Assembly (NCBI RefSeq): GCF_019800665.1
Contig: NZ_JAHVKO010000004.1
Coordinates: 62,001-126,000 of the forward strand
Length of the DNA stretch: 64,000 bases
Direction of reading: 5' to 3'
Source of the DNA: Microbulbifer agarilyticus
GTDB taxonomy: Bacteria; Pseudomonadota; Gammaproteobacteria; Pseudomonadales; Cellvibrionaceae
The position numbers and the translations under genes are program-made. Numbering within the stretch: the stretch's first letter is position 1; each line of letters begins with the position of its first letter. The notes below the pieces were generated by a model. That model was not told the DNA's origin. It was given only the letters and a program-made list of their open reading frames with translations, and made no database searches. Of the stretch, positions 1 through 8,127 are shown piece after piece.

Positions 1-130
1 GGGAATAGACATTCTTGTCGGCGGAGACAGCCGCTGATTGGACGGGGCTCGCTTTGGGCTCGCTGTCATCGGCCAGAGCGAATACTGAAATGATCCCTAA
101 ACATGCGGCGAGAGCGGTACGTAGCAACAT
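1..130 (-). CDS. Exported protein of unknown function, N-terminal fragment
   Basis: The reverse strand opens with an ATG at 130 preceded by an AGGA ribosome site and reads 43 codons to the window edge without a stop. The first 20 residues (MLLRTALAACLGIISVFALA, then DDSEP) form a clear Sec signal peptide with an Ala-x-Ala-like cleavage site, so the product is exported to the periplasm or beyond. The visible mature part is short, acidic and Ser/Ala-rich and gives no family assignment. The gene continues outside the window. It is divergent from oppA across an intergenic region of about 420 bp. Confidence 0.7.
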   Translation of the reverse strand, partial: MLLRTALAACLGIISVFALADDSEPKASPVQSAAVSADKNVYS

Positions 131-548
131 AAAACATCCTTGAGTATGTGTTCAAAGTATTTTTATAGGCTTTGGGTACGTAACTAGATCACCCACTTCG
201 AGTGTACGGGAAAAGCACGTTTTGGGTAGAGGATCGCGACCGGTTTATTGGTGCGCTGGGGTATCAGTTGCGGTGATAGGAAGGCCTGTTACGACAAGGC
301 GAGTAGCACATTCGTCCGTTTTTCTGGCTGCCTCATGGAAGGAGGACGGCCAACCCACGAAATCCGCCCGGCGGGAGTCGCCACCTTTTGCTATACCTAG
401 CAATTGAATGACAAGACCGGTATTTTCTGTGGGTAACGCGGAACTTTTTGCGACGGTCTGATGTATAAATTCTGACCAACTAATAAATCGACGAACCAAA
501 GTCACAAAATAAGCACAGGTTCCTACAGGAACCGTTGAGGAAAGAACA
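131..548. other. Long intergenic region with structured candidate RNA leader
   Basis: No convincing protein gene here. The segment holds several inverted repeats on the plus strand: TATCA/TGATA at 262-266 and 274-278; a long hairpin at 325-352 (TGGCTG/CGGCCA extended by CCTC/GAGG with one bulged A); a closing stem TTCGT/ACGAA at 311-315 and 357-361 around that hairpin; a GC palindrome at about 363-374; and GGTTCC/GGAACC with a TACA loop at 518-533, just before the oppA ribosome site. TTTGGGTA occurs as a direct repeat at 171 and 221. An open frame of 86 codons lies on the minus strand (245-505), but it coincides with the palindromic part and resembles no family I know. I infer a structured leader or small RNA upstream of oppA and cannot name a class. 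Confidence 0.3.
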
Positions 549-2225
549 ATGCTTCCCCATCTTCAGCTGAAACGCAGCCGTCTCTGGCATACCGGGCCAT
601 TACTGGCAGCGCTGCTTGCACTCGGCGGTTGCGGCGCGCCCACCGATTCCGGCACCGAAACCAACAAGCAAGCGGCGGTCAAACTGGACCCAACCAAGCT
701 TGCCGCTGACCAGACCCTGGTACGCGGTGGCGGCTCTGAACCAGAGACTCTCGACCCACACAAGATCTCCGGCACCGTGGAATCCGCGCTGCTGCGCGAC
801 CTGCTGGAGACACTGGTAATCGCATCCGCTGACGGCGGCGTGCGCCCGGGTGTTGCGGAGAGCTGGGAGACCACCGACAACCAGCATTACTTCTTCAAGA
901 TTCGCGAGGACGCCAAGTGGTCCAATGGTGATCCGGTGACCGCAGAAGACTTCGTCTACTCCTGGCGCCGCCTGGTAGACCCGGCCACCGCCTCCAAGTA
1001 CGCCTGGTACCTGGCCGCCGGCAAGGTGAAAAATGCCCAGGACATTACCGAAGGCAAGCAACCCGTGGAAAGCCTCGGTGTAGAAGCGGTAGATGCAAAC
1101 ACCTTCAAGGTTTCCCTGGAAGCACCGGTACCCTACTTCGTCTCCATGCTGGTACACGCCTCTACCTCGCCGGTACACAAGGGTACCGTTGAGCAATACG
1201 GCGACCAGTGGACCCGCGTCGGCAACTTTGTCGGCAACGGCGCATTCCGACTGACCGAATGGGTGGTGAACGAGCGCATCGAGTATGTGAAGAGTGAAAA
1301 CTACTGGGATGCCGCCAACGTCAAACTGCAGAAAGTACGCAGCCTGCCGATTGCTTCTCCCAACGCAGAACTGAAACGCTACGAGGCGGGTGAGATCGAC
1401 TTCGCTTACGACATCCCCATCGAGCACATCAACCGCCTGCGCAAAGAGCGCGGCGATGAAGTAAAAACCACACCGTATATCGGTACCTACTACTACGAGT
1501 TCAACACCACCCAACCGCCGTTTAATGACGCGCGCGTGCGCAAGGCGCTGGCCTATGCCATCGATCGCGAAATCATGGCGTACAAGGTGATGGGTCGTGG
1601 CGAAGAACCCTCCTTCCACCTGACCCCGGGCGTGGTAAAAGGCTTTGATGCACCGCCTACCGCGTGGAGCCAGAAAACCCAGGCCGAGCGCGTGGCCAAG
1701 GCCAAGGAACTGCTCGCCGAAGCCGGCTACAACGCACAAAACCCGCTCAAGTTCAGCGTGCTGTATAACACCAACGACAATCACAAGAAGGTCGCAGTGG
1801 CGATCACTGCCATGTGGAAGCAGACCCTCGGTAATGTGGATGTCACCCTGGAAAACCAGGAGTGGAAAACCTATCTGGACACGCGCGCCAATACCGACTT
1901 TGATATTGCCCGCGCCGGCTGGATCGGCGACTACAACGAGCCGTCCACCATGCTGAAACTGTTGCTGACCGATGGCGGCAGTAACTATTCAAAATACAGC
2001 AATACAAAATACGATGAGTTGCTGGCAAAAAGCTCCAAGGAACTGGATGTTAACAAGCGTGCGGAATACTACGCACAGGCAGAAGAGATCCTTGCCGAAG
2101 ATATGCCGATCGCGCCTATTTACCAGTACGTGATCCAGCATATGGTGAAGCCGCATGTGGGTGGTTACGCCGCAGATCCACTGGATAACTACTACTCCAA
2201 GGACATGTGGATCATCGAGCACTAA
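549..2225 (+). CDS. oppA: Oligopeptide ABC transporter substrate-binding lipoprotein
   Basis: 558 residues, a usual length for SBP_bac_5 peptide-binding proteins. The signal peptide ends in a lipobox (L-G-G-C28), so the protein is a lipid-anchored periplasmic receptor. The mature part carries the family signatures: an SEPETLDPHK-type start, a WSNGDPVTAEDFVYSWRR segment near residue 120, and an ALAYAIDRE segment near 340. It captures peptides and hands them to the OppBC channel. The start is supported by GAGG eight bases upstream. A strong intrinsic terminator follows directly, so oppA should be made in excess over the membrane parts, as is common for binding proteins. Peptide preference (opp or dpp type) cannot be read from the sequence. 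Confidence 0.95.
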   Translation: MLPHLQLKRSRLWHTGPLLAALLALGGCGAPTDSGTETNKQAAVKLDPTKLAADQTLVRGGGSEPETLDPHKISGTVESALLRDLLETLVIASADGGVRPGVAESWETTDNQHYFFKIREDAKWSNGDPVTAEDFVYSWRRLVDPATASKYAWYLAAGKVKNAQDITEGKQPVESLGVEAVDANTFKVSLEAPVPYFVSMLVHASTSPVHKGTVEQYGDQWTRVGNFVGNGAFRLTEWVVNERIEYVKSENYWDAANVKLQKVRSLPIASPNAELKRYEAGEIDFAYDIPIEHINRLRKERGDEVKTTPYIGTYYYEFNTTQPPFNDARVRKALAYAIDREIMAYKVMGRGEEPSFHLTPGVVKGFDAPPTAWSQKTQAERVAKAKELLAEAGYNAQNPLKFSVLYNTNDNHKKVAVAITAMWKQTLGNVDVTLENQEWKTYLDTRANTDFDIARAGWIGDYNEPSTMLKLLLTDGGSNYSKYSNTKYDELLAKSSKELDVNKRAEYYAQAEEILAEDMPIAPIYQYVIQHMVKPHVGGYAADPLDNYYSKDMWIIEH

Positions 2226-2235
2226 TTGATTAAAA

Positions 2236-2268
2236 GCCCGGGAACCCGTTGTGGTTCCCGGGCTTTTT
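2236..2268 (+). terminator. Intrinsic terminator after oppA
   Basis: An 11-bp GC-rich stem (GCCCGGGAACC at 2236-2246, GGTTCCCGGGC at 2253-2263) with a six-base loop is followed by five Ts. It lies 10 bp after the oppA stop and before oppB, so it can cut down transcription of the permease and ATPase genes relative to the binding protein. Confidence 0.9.
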
Positions 2269-2302
2269 CAATTCCAGGGGAACCCAAAGTTCCCAAGAGG
2301 TA

Positions 2303-2316
2303 TGGAAGCGCTTCAG
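2303..2316. promoter_or_regulatory. Palindromic operator candidate upstream of oppB
   Basis: TGGAAGCGCTTCAG contains a perfect 10-bp palindrome GAAGCGCTTC (2305-2314). Its form resembles operators of LacI/GalR-family repressors, which commonly centre on CG within an AAGCGCTT-like core. It sits 44-55 bp upstream of the oppB start and after the oppA terminator, so it could control a second promoter for oppBCDF. No regulator gene is adjacent, and function is inferred from symmetry and position only. Confidence 0.35.
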
Positions 2317-2357
2317 AACAAGTACGTTCCAAACTAAAGCTATAACAGAAGACGCTT

Positions 2358-3281
2358 ATGTTGAGATTTATCGCCAAGCGCGTGCTGGAAGCCATTCCCA
2401 CGCTGTTTATCCTGATTACCGTCTCTTTTTTCCTGATGCGCTTTGCGCCGGGAAATCCCTTCTCCGCCGAAATCGCCATGACCCCAGAAGTGATGGCAAA
2501 TATCGAAGCCAAATACGGTTTCGACAAACCGGTGCACGAACAATATTTCAGTTACCTTGGCGGCCTGTTGCAGGGCGACCTGGGGCCCTCGTTTAAATAC
2601 AAGGACTTCACGGTTAATGAACTGGTCGCGCAGGCATTCCCGGTTTCCCTGAAAATCGGCCTGCTGGCATTTATTGTGGCGGTGACCTTCGGGATTACCT
2701 TCGGCACCATCGCCGCCCTGCGCCAGAACACCTGGCTCGACTACACCATTATGACCAGCGCCATGGCTGGGGTGGTGATCCCCAGTTTTGTACTGGCACC
2801 GCTGCTGGTACTGATTTTTGCCATTGGGCTCGACTTGCTACCCGCGGGCGGCTGGCATAACGGCGCAGCACAGTATGTGATACTGCCGGTAATGGGTATG
2901 TCCCTTTACTACATCGCCTCCATCTCGCGGATTATGCGCGGCAGCATGATCGAGGTGCTGAACTCCAACTTTATTCGCACCGCCAAGGCCAAGGGCCTAT
3001 CGATGCCCTACATCATCGTACGCCATGCCTTGCGTCCGGCAATCCTGCCGGTGCTCTCCTACCTCGGCCCGGCCTTGGTGGGGATTATTACCGGCTCGGT
3101 AGTGATCGAAACCATTTTCGGTTTACCCGGTATCGGCCAGCTGTTTGTGAACGGCGCGCTGAACCGCGATTATTCCATGGTGCTCGGGCTGACCATTCTG
3201 GTTGGCGCCCTGACCATTACCTTCAATGCCATCGTCGACATCCTGTACGCGGTGGTCGACCCCAAAATCCGCTACGCATAA
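2358..3281 (+). CDS. oppB: Oligopeptide ABC transporter permease OppB
   Basis: 307-residue inner-membrane permease of the BPD_transp_1 family with about six membrane segments. The N-terminus (MLRFIAKRVLEAIPTLF) and the segment LRFAPGNPF match the OppB/DppB type, which has one N-terminal helix and then a large periplasmic loop. The EAA loop that contacts the ATPases is visible around residues 205-235 (RTAKAKGLSMPYIIVRHALRPA). It pairs with OppC to form the peptide channel. A weak GAAG ribosome site precedes the ATG. The gene lies 132 bp after oppA, past a terminator, and 15 bp before oppC. Confidence 0.95.
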   Translation: MLRFIAKRVLEAIPTLFILITVSFFLMRFAPGNPFSAEIAMTPEVMANIEAKYGFDKPVHEQYFSYLGGLLQGDLGPSFKYKDFTVNELVAQAFPVSLKIGLLAFIVAVTFGITFGTIAALRQNTWLDYTIMTSAMAGVVIPSFVLAPLLVLIFAIGLDLLPAGGWHNGAAQYVILPVMGMSLYYIASISRIMRGSMIEVLNSNFIRTAKAKGLSMPYIIVRHALRPAILPVLSYLGPALVGIITGSVVIETIFGLPGIGQLFVNGALNRDYSMVLGLTILVGALTITFNAIVDILYAVVDPKIRYA

Positions 3282-3296
3282 CCAGAGGCTTACGAG

Positions 3297-4205
3297 ATGT
3301 TATCCACAACAGCCAATAAAGAAGCGGTCGAAAACTTTTCCGAACAGCTGGAGGTCAAGGGCCGCAGCTTGTGGGACGATGCCCGCCGTCGTTTTTTCAA
3401 TAACCGCGCCGCGCTCACCAGCCTGGTGATCCTCGGGTTTATCACCCTGTTTGTTTTTGCCGGGCCAATGCTCAGCCAGTTCGCGTTTGACGAGGTGGAC
3501 TGGGGTGCAATGCACGCGGCACCGTCGGTGGCCAGTGGCCATTTCTTCGGTACTGACTCCCTCGGTCGCGACTTGTTTGTGCGCACCGCCATGGGCGGGC
3601 GTATCTCGCTGATGGTCGGCGTGATGGGTGCACTGGTGGCAGTATTGATCGGCACCCTGTACGGCGCCACTGCCGGTTTTGTCGGCGGCCGTACCGACCG
3701 CGTGATGATGCGCACCCTGGAAATCCTTTATTCCTTCCCGTTTATGTTCTTCGTCATCCTGCTGGTGACGTTTTTCGGTCGCAACATCCTGCTGATCTTT
3801 ATCGCCATTGGCGCGGTGAGCTGGCTGGATATGGCGCGCATCGTGCGCGGCCAGACTCTGAGCATCAAGGGCAAGGAATTTGTCGAAGCGGCGACCGTGT
3901 ACGGTGTTTCCAAGTGGGCGATGATCACCCGCCACATCGTGCCCAACGTGCTCGGTATTGTTGCGGTGTATGCAACGCTGCTGGTCCCGCAGATGATCCT
4001 GTTTGAATCTTTCCTCAGTTTCCTCGGCCTGGGTGTACAGGAGCCGATGACCTCCTGGGGCTCGCTGTTGAACGAAGGCGCGCAGACCATGGAAATTGCC
4101 CTGTGGCAATTGATTGTGCCGGCCGTATTTATGGTCACTACCCTGTTCTGTTTTAACTTTATCGGCGACGGCCTGCGCGATGCGCTGGACCCGAAAGATC
4201 GCTAA
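3297..4205 (+). CDS. oppC: Oligopeptide ABC transporter permease OppC
   Basis: 302-residue permease of the OppC/DppC type: a soluble N-terminal stretch, a first helix around residues 40-60, the family segment HFFGTDSLGRDLFVR near 80, then five further membrane segments. The EAA loop is around 195-225 (EAATVYGVSKWAMITRHIVPN). It forms the channel with OppB. An AGAGG ribosome site lies eight bases before the ATG. It is followed by oppD with 11 bp between them, so the four downstream genes form one transcription unit. Confidence 0.95.
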   Translation: MLSTTANKEAVENFSEQLEVKGRSLWDDARRRFFNNRAALTSLVILGFITLFVFAGPMLSQFAFDEVDWGAMHAAPSVASGHFFGTDSLGRDLFVRTAMGGRISLMVGVMGALVAVLIGTLYGATAGFVGGRTDRVMMRTLEILYSFPFMFFVILLVTFFGRNILLIFIAIGAVSWLDMARIVRGQTLSIKGKEFVEAATVYGVSKWAMITRHIVPNVLGIVAVYATLLVPQMILFESFLSFLGLGVQEPMTSWGSLLNEGAQTMEIALWQLIVPAVFMVTTLFCFNFIGDGLRDALDPKDR

Positions 4206-4216
4206 GGAGCTGCGCC

Positions 4217-5194
4217 ATGACTTTATTGAATGTGAAAGACCTGCGCGTGGAATTCACCACGCCGGAAGGGGCGGTAACCGCCGTCAACAACCTGAACTTC
4301 TCGCTGAACGCCGGTGAAACACTGGGCATTGTTGGCGAATCCGGCTCGGGTAAAACCCAGACCGTGTTTTCCATGATGGGTTTGCTGGCCAAAAACGGCA
4401 TCGTCAGCGGCAGCGCCAAATTCAAGGGACAGGAAATCCTCGGCTTGCCGGAGCGTGAACTAAACAAAATTCGCGCAGAAAAAATCGCGATGATTTTCCA
4501 GGACCCAATGACCTCCCTGAACCCCTATATGAAAGTGGGGAATCAGCTGGCCGAGGTGCTGGTGAAGCACAAGGGTATGAGCAAGAAAGAAGCGCTCGCG
4601 GAAGCCGTGCGCATGCTGGATGCAGTAAAAATCCCTGAAGCGCAAAAGCGCCTCAACATGTACCCGCACGAATTCTCCGGTGGTATGCGCCAGCGCGTGA
4701 TGATTGCCATGGCGCTGTTGTGCAGCCCGGAACTGCTGATTGCCGACGAGCCCACCACAGCGCTGGACGTTACCGTACAGGCGCAGATCCTGGCGCTGCT
4801 GAACGAACTGAAGCGCGACTTCAATACCGCCATCATCATGATCACTCATGACTTGGGCGTTGTTGCCGGCGCTTGCGACAAGGTACTGGTGATGTACGCC
4901 GGCCGCACCATGGAATACGGCAGCGCGGACGATATTTTTTATCGCCCGACCCACCCCTACAGTGAAGGCCTGCTCAAAGCCATTCCACGGCTGGACAGCG
5001 TCGGCGAAGAGCTGCCGACTATTCCCGGCAACCCACCCAACCTGTTAAGCCTACCTACCGGCTGCCCGTTCCAGGAACGCTGCCACCGGGTGCAGGACCG
5101 CTGCCGCCAGGAGGCACCAGCACTGCACAATTTTGATGCCGAACGCCTGCGTGCTTGCCATGCAGATGCCAATCAGATTCTGGAGGCCAGCTAA
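4217..5194 (+). CDS. oppD: Oligopeptide ABC transporter ATPase OppD
   Basis: 325-residue cytoplasmic ATPase. Walker A GESGSGKT is at 40-47, the Q-loop region [10 protein letters not shown] at about 94-103, the ABC signature FSGGM at 153-157 and Walker B LLIADEP at 173-179, followed by an H-loop in the ITHDLG segment. After about residue 260 comes the oligopeptide-transporter C-terminal extension with a Cys-rich segment (CPFQERC...C), which in this subfamily can bind an iron-sulfur cluster. An AAGGAG ribosome site precedes the start. Its stop codon overlaps the oppF start by one base (TAATG), showing translational coupling. Confidence 0.95.
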   Translation: MTLLNVKDLRVEFTTPEGAVTAVNNLNFSLNAGETLGIVGESGSGKTQTVFSMMGLLAKNGIVSGSAKFKGQEILGLPERELNKIRAEKIAMIFQDPMTSLNPYMKVGNQLAEVLVKHKGMSKKEALAEAVRMLDAVKIPEAQKRLNMYPHEFSGGMRQRVMIAMALLCSPELLIADEPTTALDVTVQAQILALLNELKRDFNTAIIMITHDLGVVAGACDKVLVMYAGRTMEYGSADDIFYRPTHPYSEGLLKAIPRLDSVGEELPTIPGNPPNLLSLPTGCPFQERCHRVQDRCRQEAPALHNFDAERLRACHADANQILEAS

Positions 5195-6201
5195 TGACTG
5201 TTGCAAAAAAAGAATTGCTGCTGGATGTGCAGGACCTGAAAGTGCATTTCCAGATCAAGAAGGAAAATGCCTGGCCTTGGACCAAGCCAGCCAACCTGAA
5301 AGCAGTGAACGGAGTCGACCTGCAACTGTATGCGGGTGAGACCCTGGGTGTGGTGGGCGAATCCGGCTGTGGTAAGTCCACCCTGGCACGGGCGATCATC
5401 GGCCTGATCAAGGCCACCGACGGCAACGTGCTGTGGCTGGGTCAGGACCTCACCGAGCTGGACGACAAGGCGCTGCGCGCGACTCGCTCGGATATCCAGA
5501 TGATCTTTCAGGATCCGCTGGCTTCCCTGAACCCGCGTATGACCATCGGCGATATTATTGCCGAACCCCTGCGTACCCTGCGCCCAGACATTCCCAAGCA
5601 GGAAGTCAGTGACCGGGTACAAGCGATGATGATGAAGGTGGGCCTGCTGCCCAATCTGGTCAACCGCTACCCCCACGAATTCTCCGGCGGCCAGTGCCAG
5701 CGTATCGGTATTGCGCGCGCACTGATCCTGGAGCCGAAGCTGATCATCTGTGATGAGCCGGTATCCGCGCTGGATGTTTCCATTCAGGCGCAGGTGGTCA
5801 ACCTGCTCAAGCAGTTGCAGCGGGAAATGAACCTGTCGCTGATCTTTATTGCCCATGACCTGTCGGTGGTGAAACACATCTCCGACCGCGTGGTGGTGAT
5901 GTATTTGGGTAATGCCGTGGAAGTGGGAACCGCGGACGCGCTGTTCGCCGATCCCCAGCACCCGTACACCCAGGCGCTGATGTCGGCGGTGCCGATTCCG
6001 GACCCCAATATTGAGAAGGGAAAAGACATCCAGCTGCTGGAAGGCGAACTGCCGTCCCCCATCAATCCGCCCAGTGGCTGCGTGTTCCGCACTCGCTGCC
6101 CCCATGCTGATGCGGGCTGTGCCGAGCAGGTGCCCAGCCTCAGCGGTAGTGCCGATCACCAGAGTGCCTGCCTGCGCCTGGATGCACTGCAGGCCGGCTG
6201 A
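5194..6201 (+). CDS. oppF: Oligopeptide ABC transporter ATPase OppF
   Basis: 335 residues from the ATG that overlaps the oppD stop (TAATG); GGAGG lies seven bases before it, which favours this start over an in-frame ATG 39 bases upstream inside oppD. Walker A GESGCGKS is at about 55-62, the signature FSGGQ at about 165, Walker B LIICDEP after it, and the C-terminal extension carries CVFRTRCPHADAGC, the usual Cys motif of this family. With OppD it forms the heterodimeric motor of the peptide importer. Transcription ends at the bidirectional terminator near 6290. Confidence 0.95.
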   Translation: MTVAKKELLLDVQDLKVHFQIKKENAWPWTKPANLKAVNGVDLQLYAGETLGVVGESGCGKSTLARAIIGLIKATDGNVLWLGQDLTELDDKALRATRSDIQMIFQDPLASLNPRMTIGDIIAEPLRTLRPDIPKQEVSDRVQAMMMKVGLLPNLVNRYPHEFSGGQCQRIGIARALILEPKLIICDEPVSALDVSIQAQVVNLLKQLQREMNLSLIFIAHDLSVVKHISDRVVVMYLGNAVEVGTADALFADPQHPYTQALMSAVPIPDPNIEKGKDIQLLEGELPSPINPPSGCVFRTRCPHADAGCAEQVPSLSGSADHQSACLRLDALQAG

Positions 6202-6286
6202 TTCAAGAATTAGCTGGAGCTATGCTTGTAAAAATGGCTGAGTAAACTTGCGCAACAACAAACTGCGGAGTAGCTAGGCCAGCTAT

Positions 6287-6322
6287 AAAAAAGCCCAGAC
6301 ATTAATGTGTCCGGGCTTTTTT
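6287..6322. terminator. Bidirectional terminator between oppF and the convergent 6348 gene
   Basis: A-rich flank, stem GCCC.GACA against TGTG.CCGGGC (6293-6316, one mismatch) and six Ts. Because both flanks are homopolymeric (As on the left, Ts on the right), it can stop transcription from oppF on the plus strand and from the secreted-protein genes on the minus strand. Confidence 0.85.
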
Positions 6323-6347
6323 ATATCGCATAAATGATTGCAAGCCT

Positions 6348-6755
6348 TCAACGACCAGGAAGCTGCCAGTTTACGATAGGCTGCTGATCCGCAGCCTGGC
6401 ACAACCAGACAATCGCACGCAATCCGGGCTGGTGATTACCCTCGGTATCGAAGAGCCGATCCCAGTCGTCAGCCCTAAAGGGCCGCCCTGCAAGGCGAAA
6501 CTGTGCCAGAACTTCTTCCCAGCTTGCCCCGGTCATTGTCAGGGACTCGCTGGTACCGTAATCAGTTGCGATCGCGAGATCGATGCCATTGCCCTGGCGA
6601 GTTACTCGCGTTATTTCACCTTGCCAGGAAGTCAGCTGATTCCTGTCACAGGTAACGTATTCAGGGACGGCAAGCCGTTGCGCGGCCACTTCCAATGGGG
6701 CCACGAGACTGAGCATACAAGCGAGACTGAAATTGCGGATGGTATTGGTATTCAT
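6348..6755 (-). CDS. Small secreted protein of unknown function next to M43 protease
   Basis: 135 residues from the ATG at 6755; an in-frame TTG at 6797 would place extra residues before a complete signal peptide, so I prefer the ATG. The signal peptide (MNTNTIRNFSLACMLSLVAPLEVAAQ) is followed by a mature domain of about 109 residues with one Cys near each end, possibly a disulfide. I do not recognise the family. It lies 42 bp downstream of the M43 metalloprotease on the same strand and is probably co-transcribed, so an inhibitor, chaperone or helper of that protease is one possibility; this is inference from context only. Confidence 0.75.
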   Translation of the reverse strand: MNTNTIRNFSLACMLSLVAPLEVAAQRLAVPEYVTCDRNQLTSWQGEITRVTRQGNGIDLAIATDYGTSESLTMTGASWEEVLAQFRLAGRPFRADDWDRLFDTEGNHQPGLRAIVWLCQAADQQPIVNWQLPGR

Positions 6756-6769
6756 AGGTAACAGGATAT

Positions 6770-6789
6770 CGGGGGGTGTTAGCCCCCCG
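6770..6789 (-). other. Intercistronic hairpin with a run of six G-C pairs
   Basis: CGGGGGG at 6770-6776 pairs with CCCCCCG at 6783-6789 around a six-base loop. It lies between the metalloprotease stop (6798) and the start of the small secreted protein (6755). There is no T-run, so it is more likely an mRNA stability or attenuation element than a terminator, and it may explain the poor ribosome site of the downstream gene. Confidence 0.5.
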
Positions 6790-6797
6790 TACAACAA

Positions 6798-7715
6798 TTA
6801 CAAACCGCGGTAGGTACTACTTTGCTCATCGGCACGCGCGGACTGACCTTCAGAAAATTCATACATACAGCTGTCGTCAGTGTAATCCATGAAGTTCGTG
6901 ATCGGATCCAATCCATCTGCGTTTTTACCCTTTGTACAAGAGTCGCGCCCTACCGGACATCCGTAGGCCGGAGACTTTTCCGCAGGTGTGTCGGCAACAT
7001 AATCGCCACTGCCGGAGCATCCTCCCTGGAAGGTGTGGTACAGACCCAGCCAGTGCCCGACTTCATGGGTCAACGTATCCCCTTCATTGTATGGGGCCGC
7101 ATCACCGCCAGGCATTGAGCCGGTTAAAATCACTACACCGTCATCCAGCGGAGCGGAAGCGTAACTGCTCGGGAAAGTGGCCCATCCAAGCAGACCATCG
7201 CCAATATTCGCCGCGTAGATATTCAGCGTGCCGGCATCGCCCTGACGCAGGGAAGTTTTCATGTCCTGCTCAGCAGCAGTGTTATAGCCAACGTTGTACC
7301 AGGCATTGTTCGCGGTTACCGTGGTTGCAACCAGATTGAACGTAAACGGCGTGCCCGCATAGGCATCGTTGAGCACGGCCATCTGCGAGTTGATCTCGCC
7401 ACTGGAGAGTGCGCCATTATTGGAACTGTCAGTGATCACATGGAAATGCACGTCGACACTCACCGAGCCGGCCGGGCGCGGTGTGTAACCGCCGCCATCT
7501 CCACTACCCGGTTTGCCCCGCATAGCGGTAAAGTGCTGTTCTTTCAGCGCCGCTTCCTGAATCGAGGGGTGTTTGGTTCCGCAGCGCTTGAACTTTGCAT
7601 TGCTGTTTGCGTTATCCATAGCAGAACCGCTTTGCGCAAGTGCGATACCCGGTGATGCTAATAGACACAGAGACAGAACTGTTTTGATTGATACTGAGAG
7701 AGCGGTTTTTTTCAT
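6798..7715 (-). CDS. Secreted M43 (pappalysin-type) zinc metalloprotease
   Basis: 305 residues with a signal peptide (cleavage after about ALA at 25-27). The extended zinc motif H217-E-V-G-H-W-L-G-L-Y-H227 is a full HExxHxxGxxH, and the downstream NFMDYTDDSCM segment provides the Met-turn of metzincins; Cys pairs around the active site are typical of family M43B. The product is an extracellular or periplasmic endopeptidase using one catalytic zinc. Length agrees with bacterial M43 proteins lacking C-terminal sorting domains. AAGG upstream of the ATG is the likely ribosome site. It could supply peptides to the nearby Opp importer, but that link is only inferred. Confidence 0.92.
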   Translation of the reverse strand: MKKTALSVSIKTVLSLCLLASPGIALAQSGSAMDNANSNAKFKRCGTKHPSIQEAALKEQHFTAMRGKPGSGDGGGYTPRPAGSVSVDVHFHVITDSSNNGALSSGEINSQMAVLNDAYAGTPFTFNLVATTVTANNAWYNVGYNTAAEQDMKTSLRQGDAGTLNIYAANIGDGLLGWATFPSSYASAPLDDGVVILTGSMPGGDAAPYNEGDTLTHEVGHWLGLYHTFQGGCSGSGDYVADTPAEKSPAYGCPVGRDSCTKGKNADGLDPITNFMDYTDDSCMYEFSEGQSARADEQSSTYRGL

Positions 7716-8127
7716 AAACCTAGCCTTACATTTATTATTGAGTTGGATACCTCTTCAGACCCAAGCAACCTTCGGTTCTAAACCAAACTAAAGTCAATAG
7801 AACTAGTGCATACAGTTATAATAACGGCGTCAAATCCACCAAATTGGCGCCGTTTTCAAAAAATATAAATGTATTTCGCCAGTAAGACAGAAATAGCCTC
7901 ACCTTGAAACAAACCCGTCAGTGGCTCCGTTTTCTGAATCTGATGTCCCCATGTTTATGAGGACTGCATCGCGCAAGCAAACAACCAGGGGGAAAATATG
8001 AATCACCTGAACAGTTGTCTTTGCCCGGAGATTTAAAGATCAGATAAAAAAACGGCCGCGCCATAAATGGTGCGGCCGCGCTATTTAAGCATGGATGTTC
8101 AGGCGCAAGGCGGCGCCCAAGAGTTGC
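7716..8127. other. Intergenic region without recognised gene
   Basis: About 410 bp, A+T-rich near 7780-7900, with no open frame supported by a ribosome site. It should contain the promoter of the minus-strand M43 protease on its left side and the terminator of the 8128 lipoprotein gene on its right. I see no repeat or RNA gene in the middle. Confidence 0.5.
8044..8080 (-). terminator. Intrinsic terminator of the 8128 lipoprotein gene
   Basis: Read on the minus strand, CGGCCGCACCA pairs with TGGCGCGGCCG (8053-8079, near-perfect, ATTTA-type loop) and is followed by seven Ts. It lies about 50 bp after the stop codon at 8128. Confidence 0.85.

Noticed and set aside
245..505. Open frame of 86 codons on the minus strand upstream of oppA
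   Set aside because: It overlaps the hairpin-rich segment, has no convincing ribosome site, and I cannot tie it to a protein family. I treat the structure as more likely the functional element, with low certainty.
600..1784. Long open frame (394 codons) on the minus strand inside oppA
   Set aside because: It is fully antisense to a well-conserved binding protein gene, its translation has no domain pattern, and no ribosome site was seen. It is explained by the high G+C codon usage of oppA.
5191..6159. Open frame of 322 codons antisense to oppF
   Set aside because: It covers the ATPase gene with all ABC motifs on the other strand. Its His/Gln-rich translation is typical of a shadow frame.
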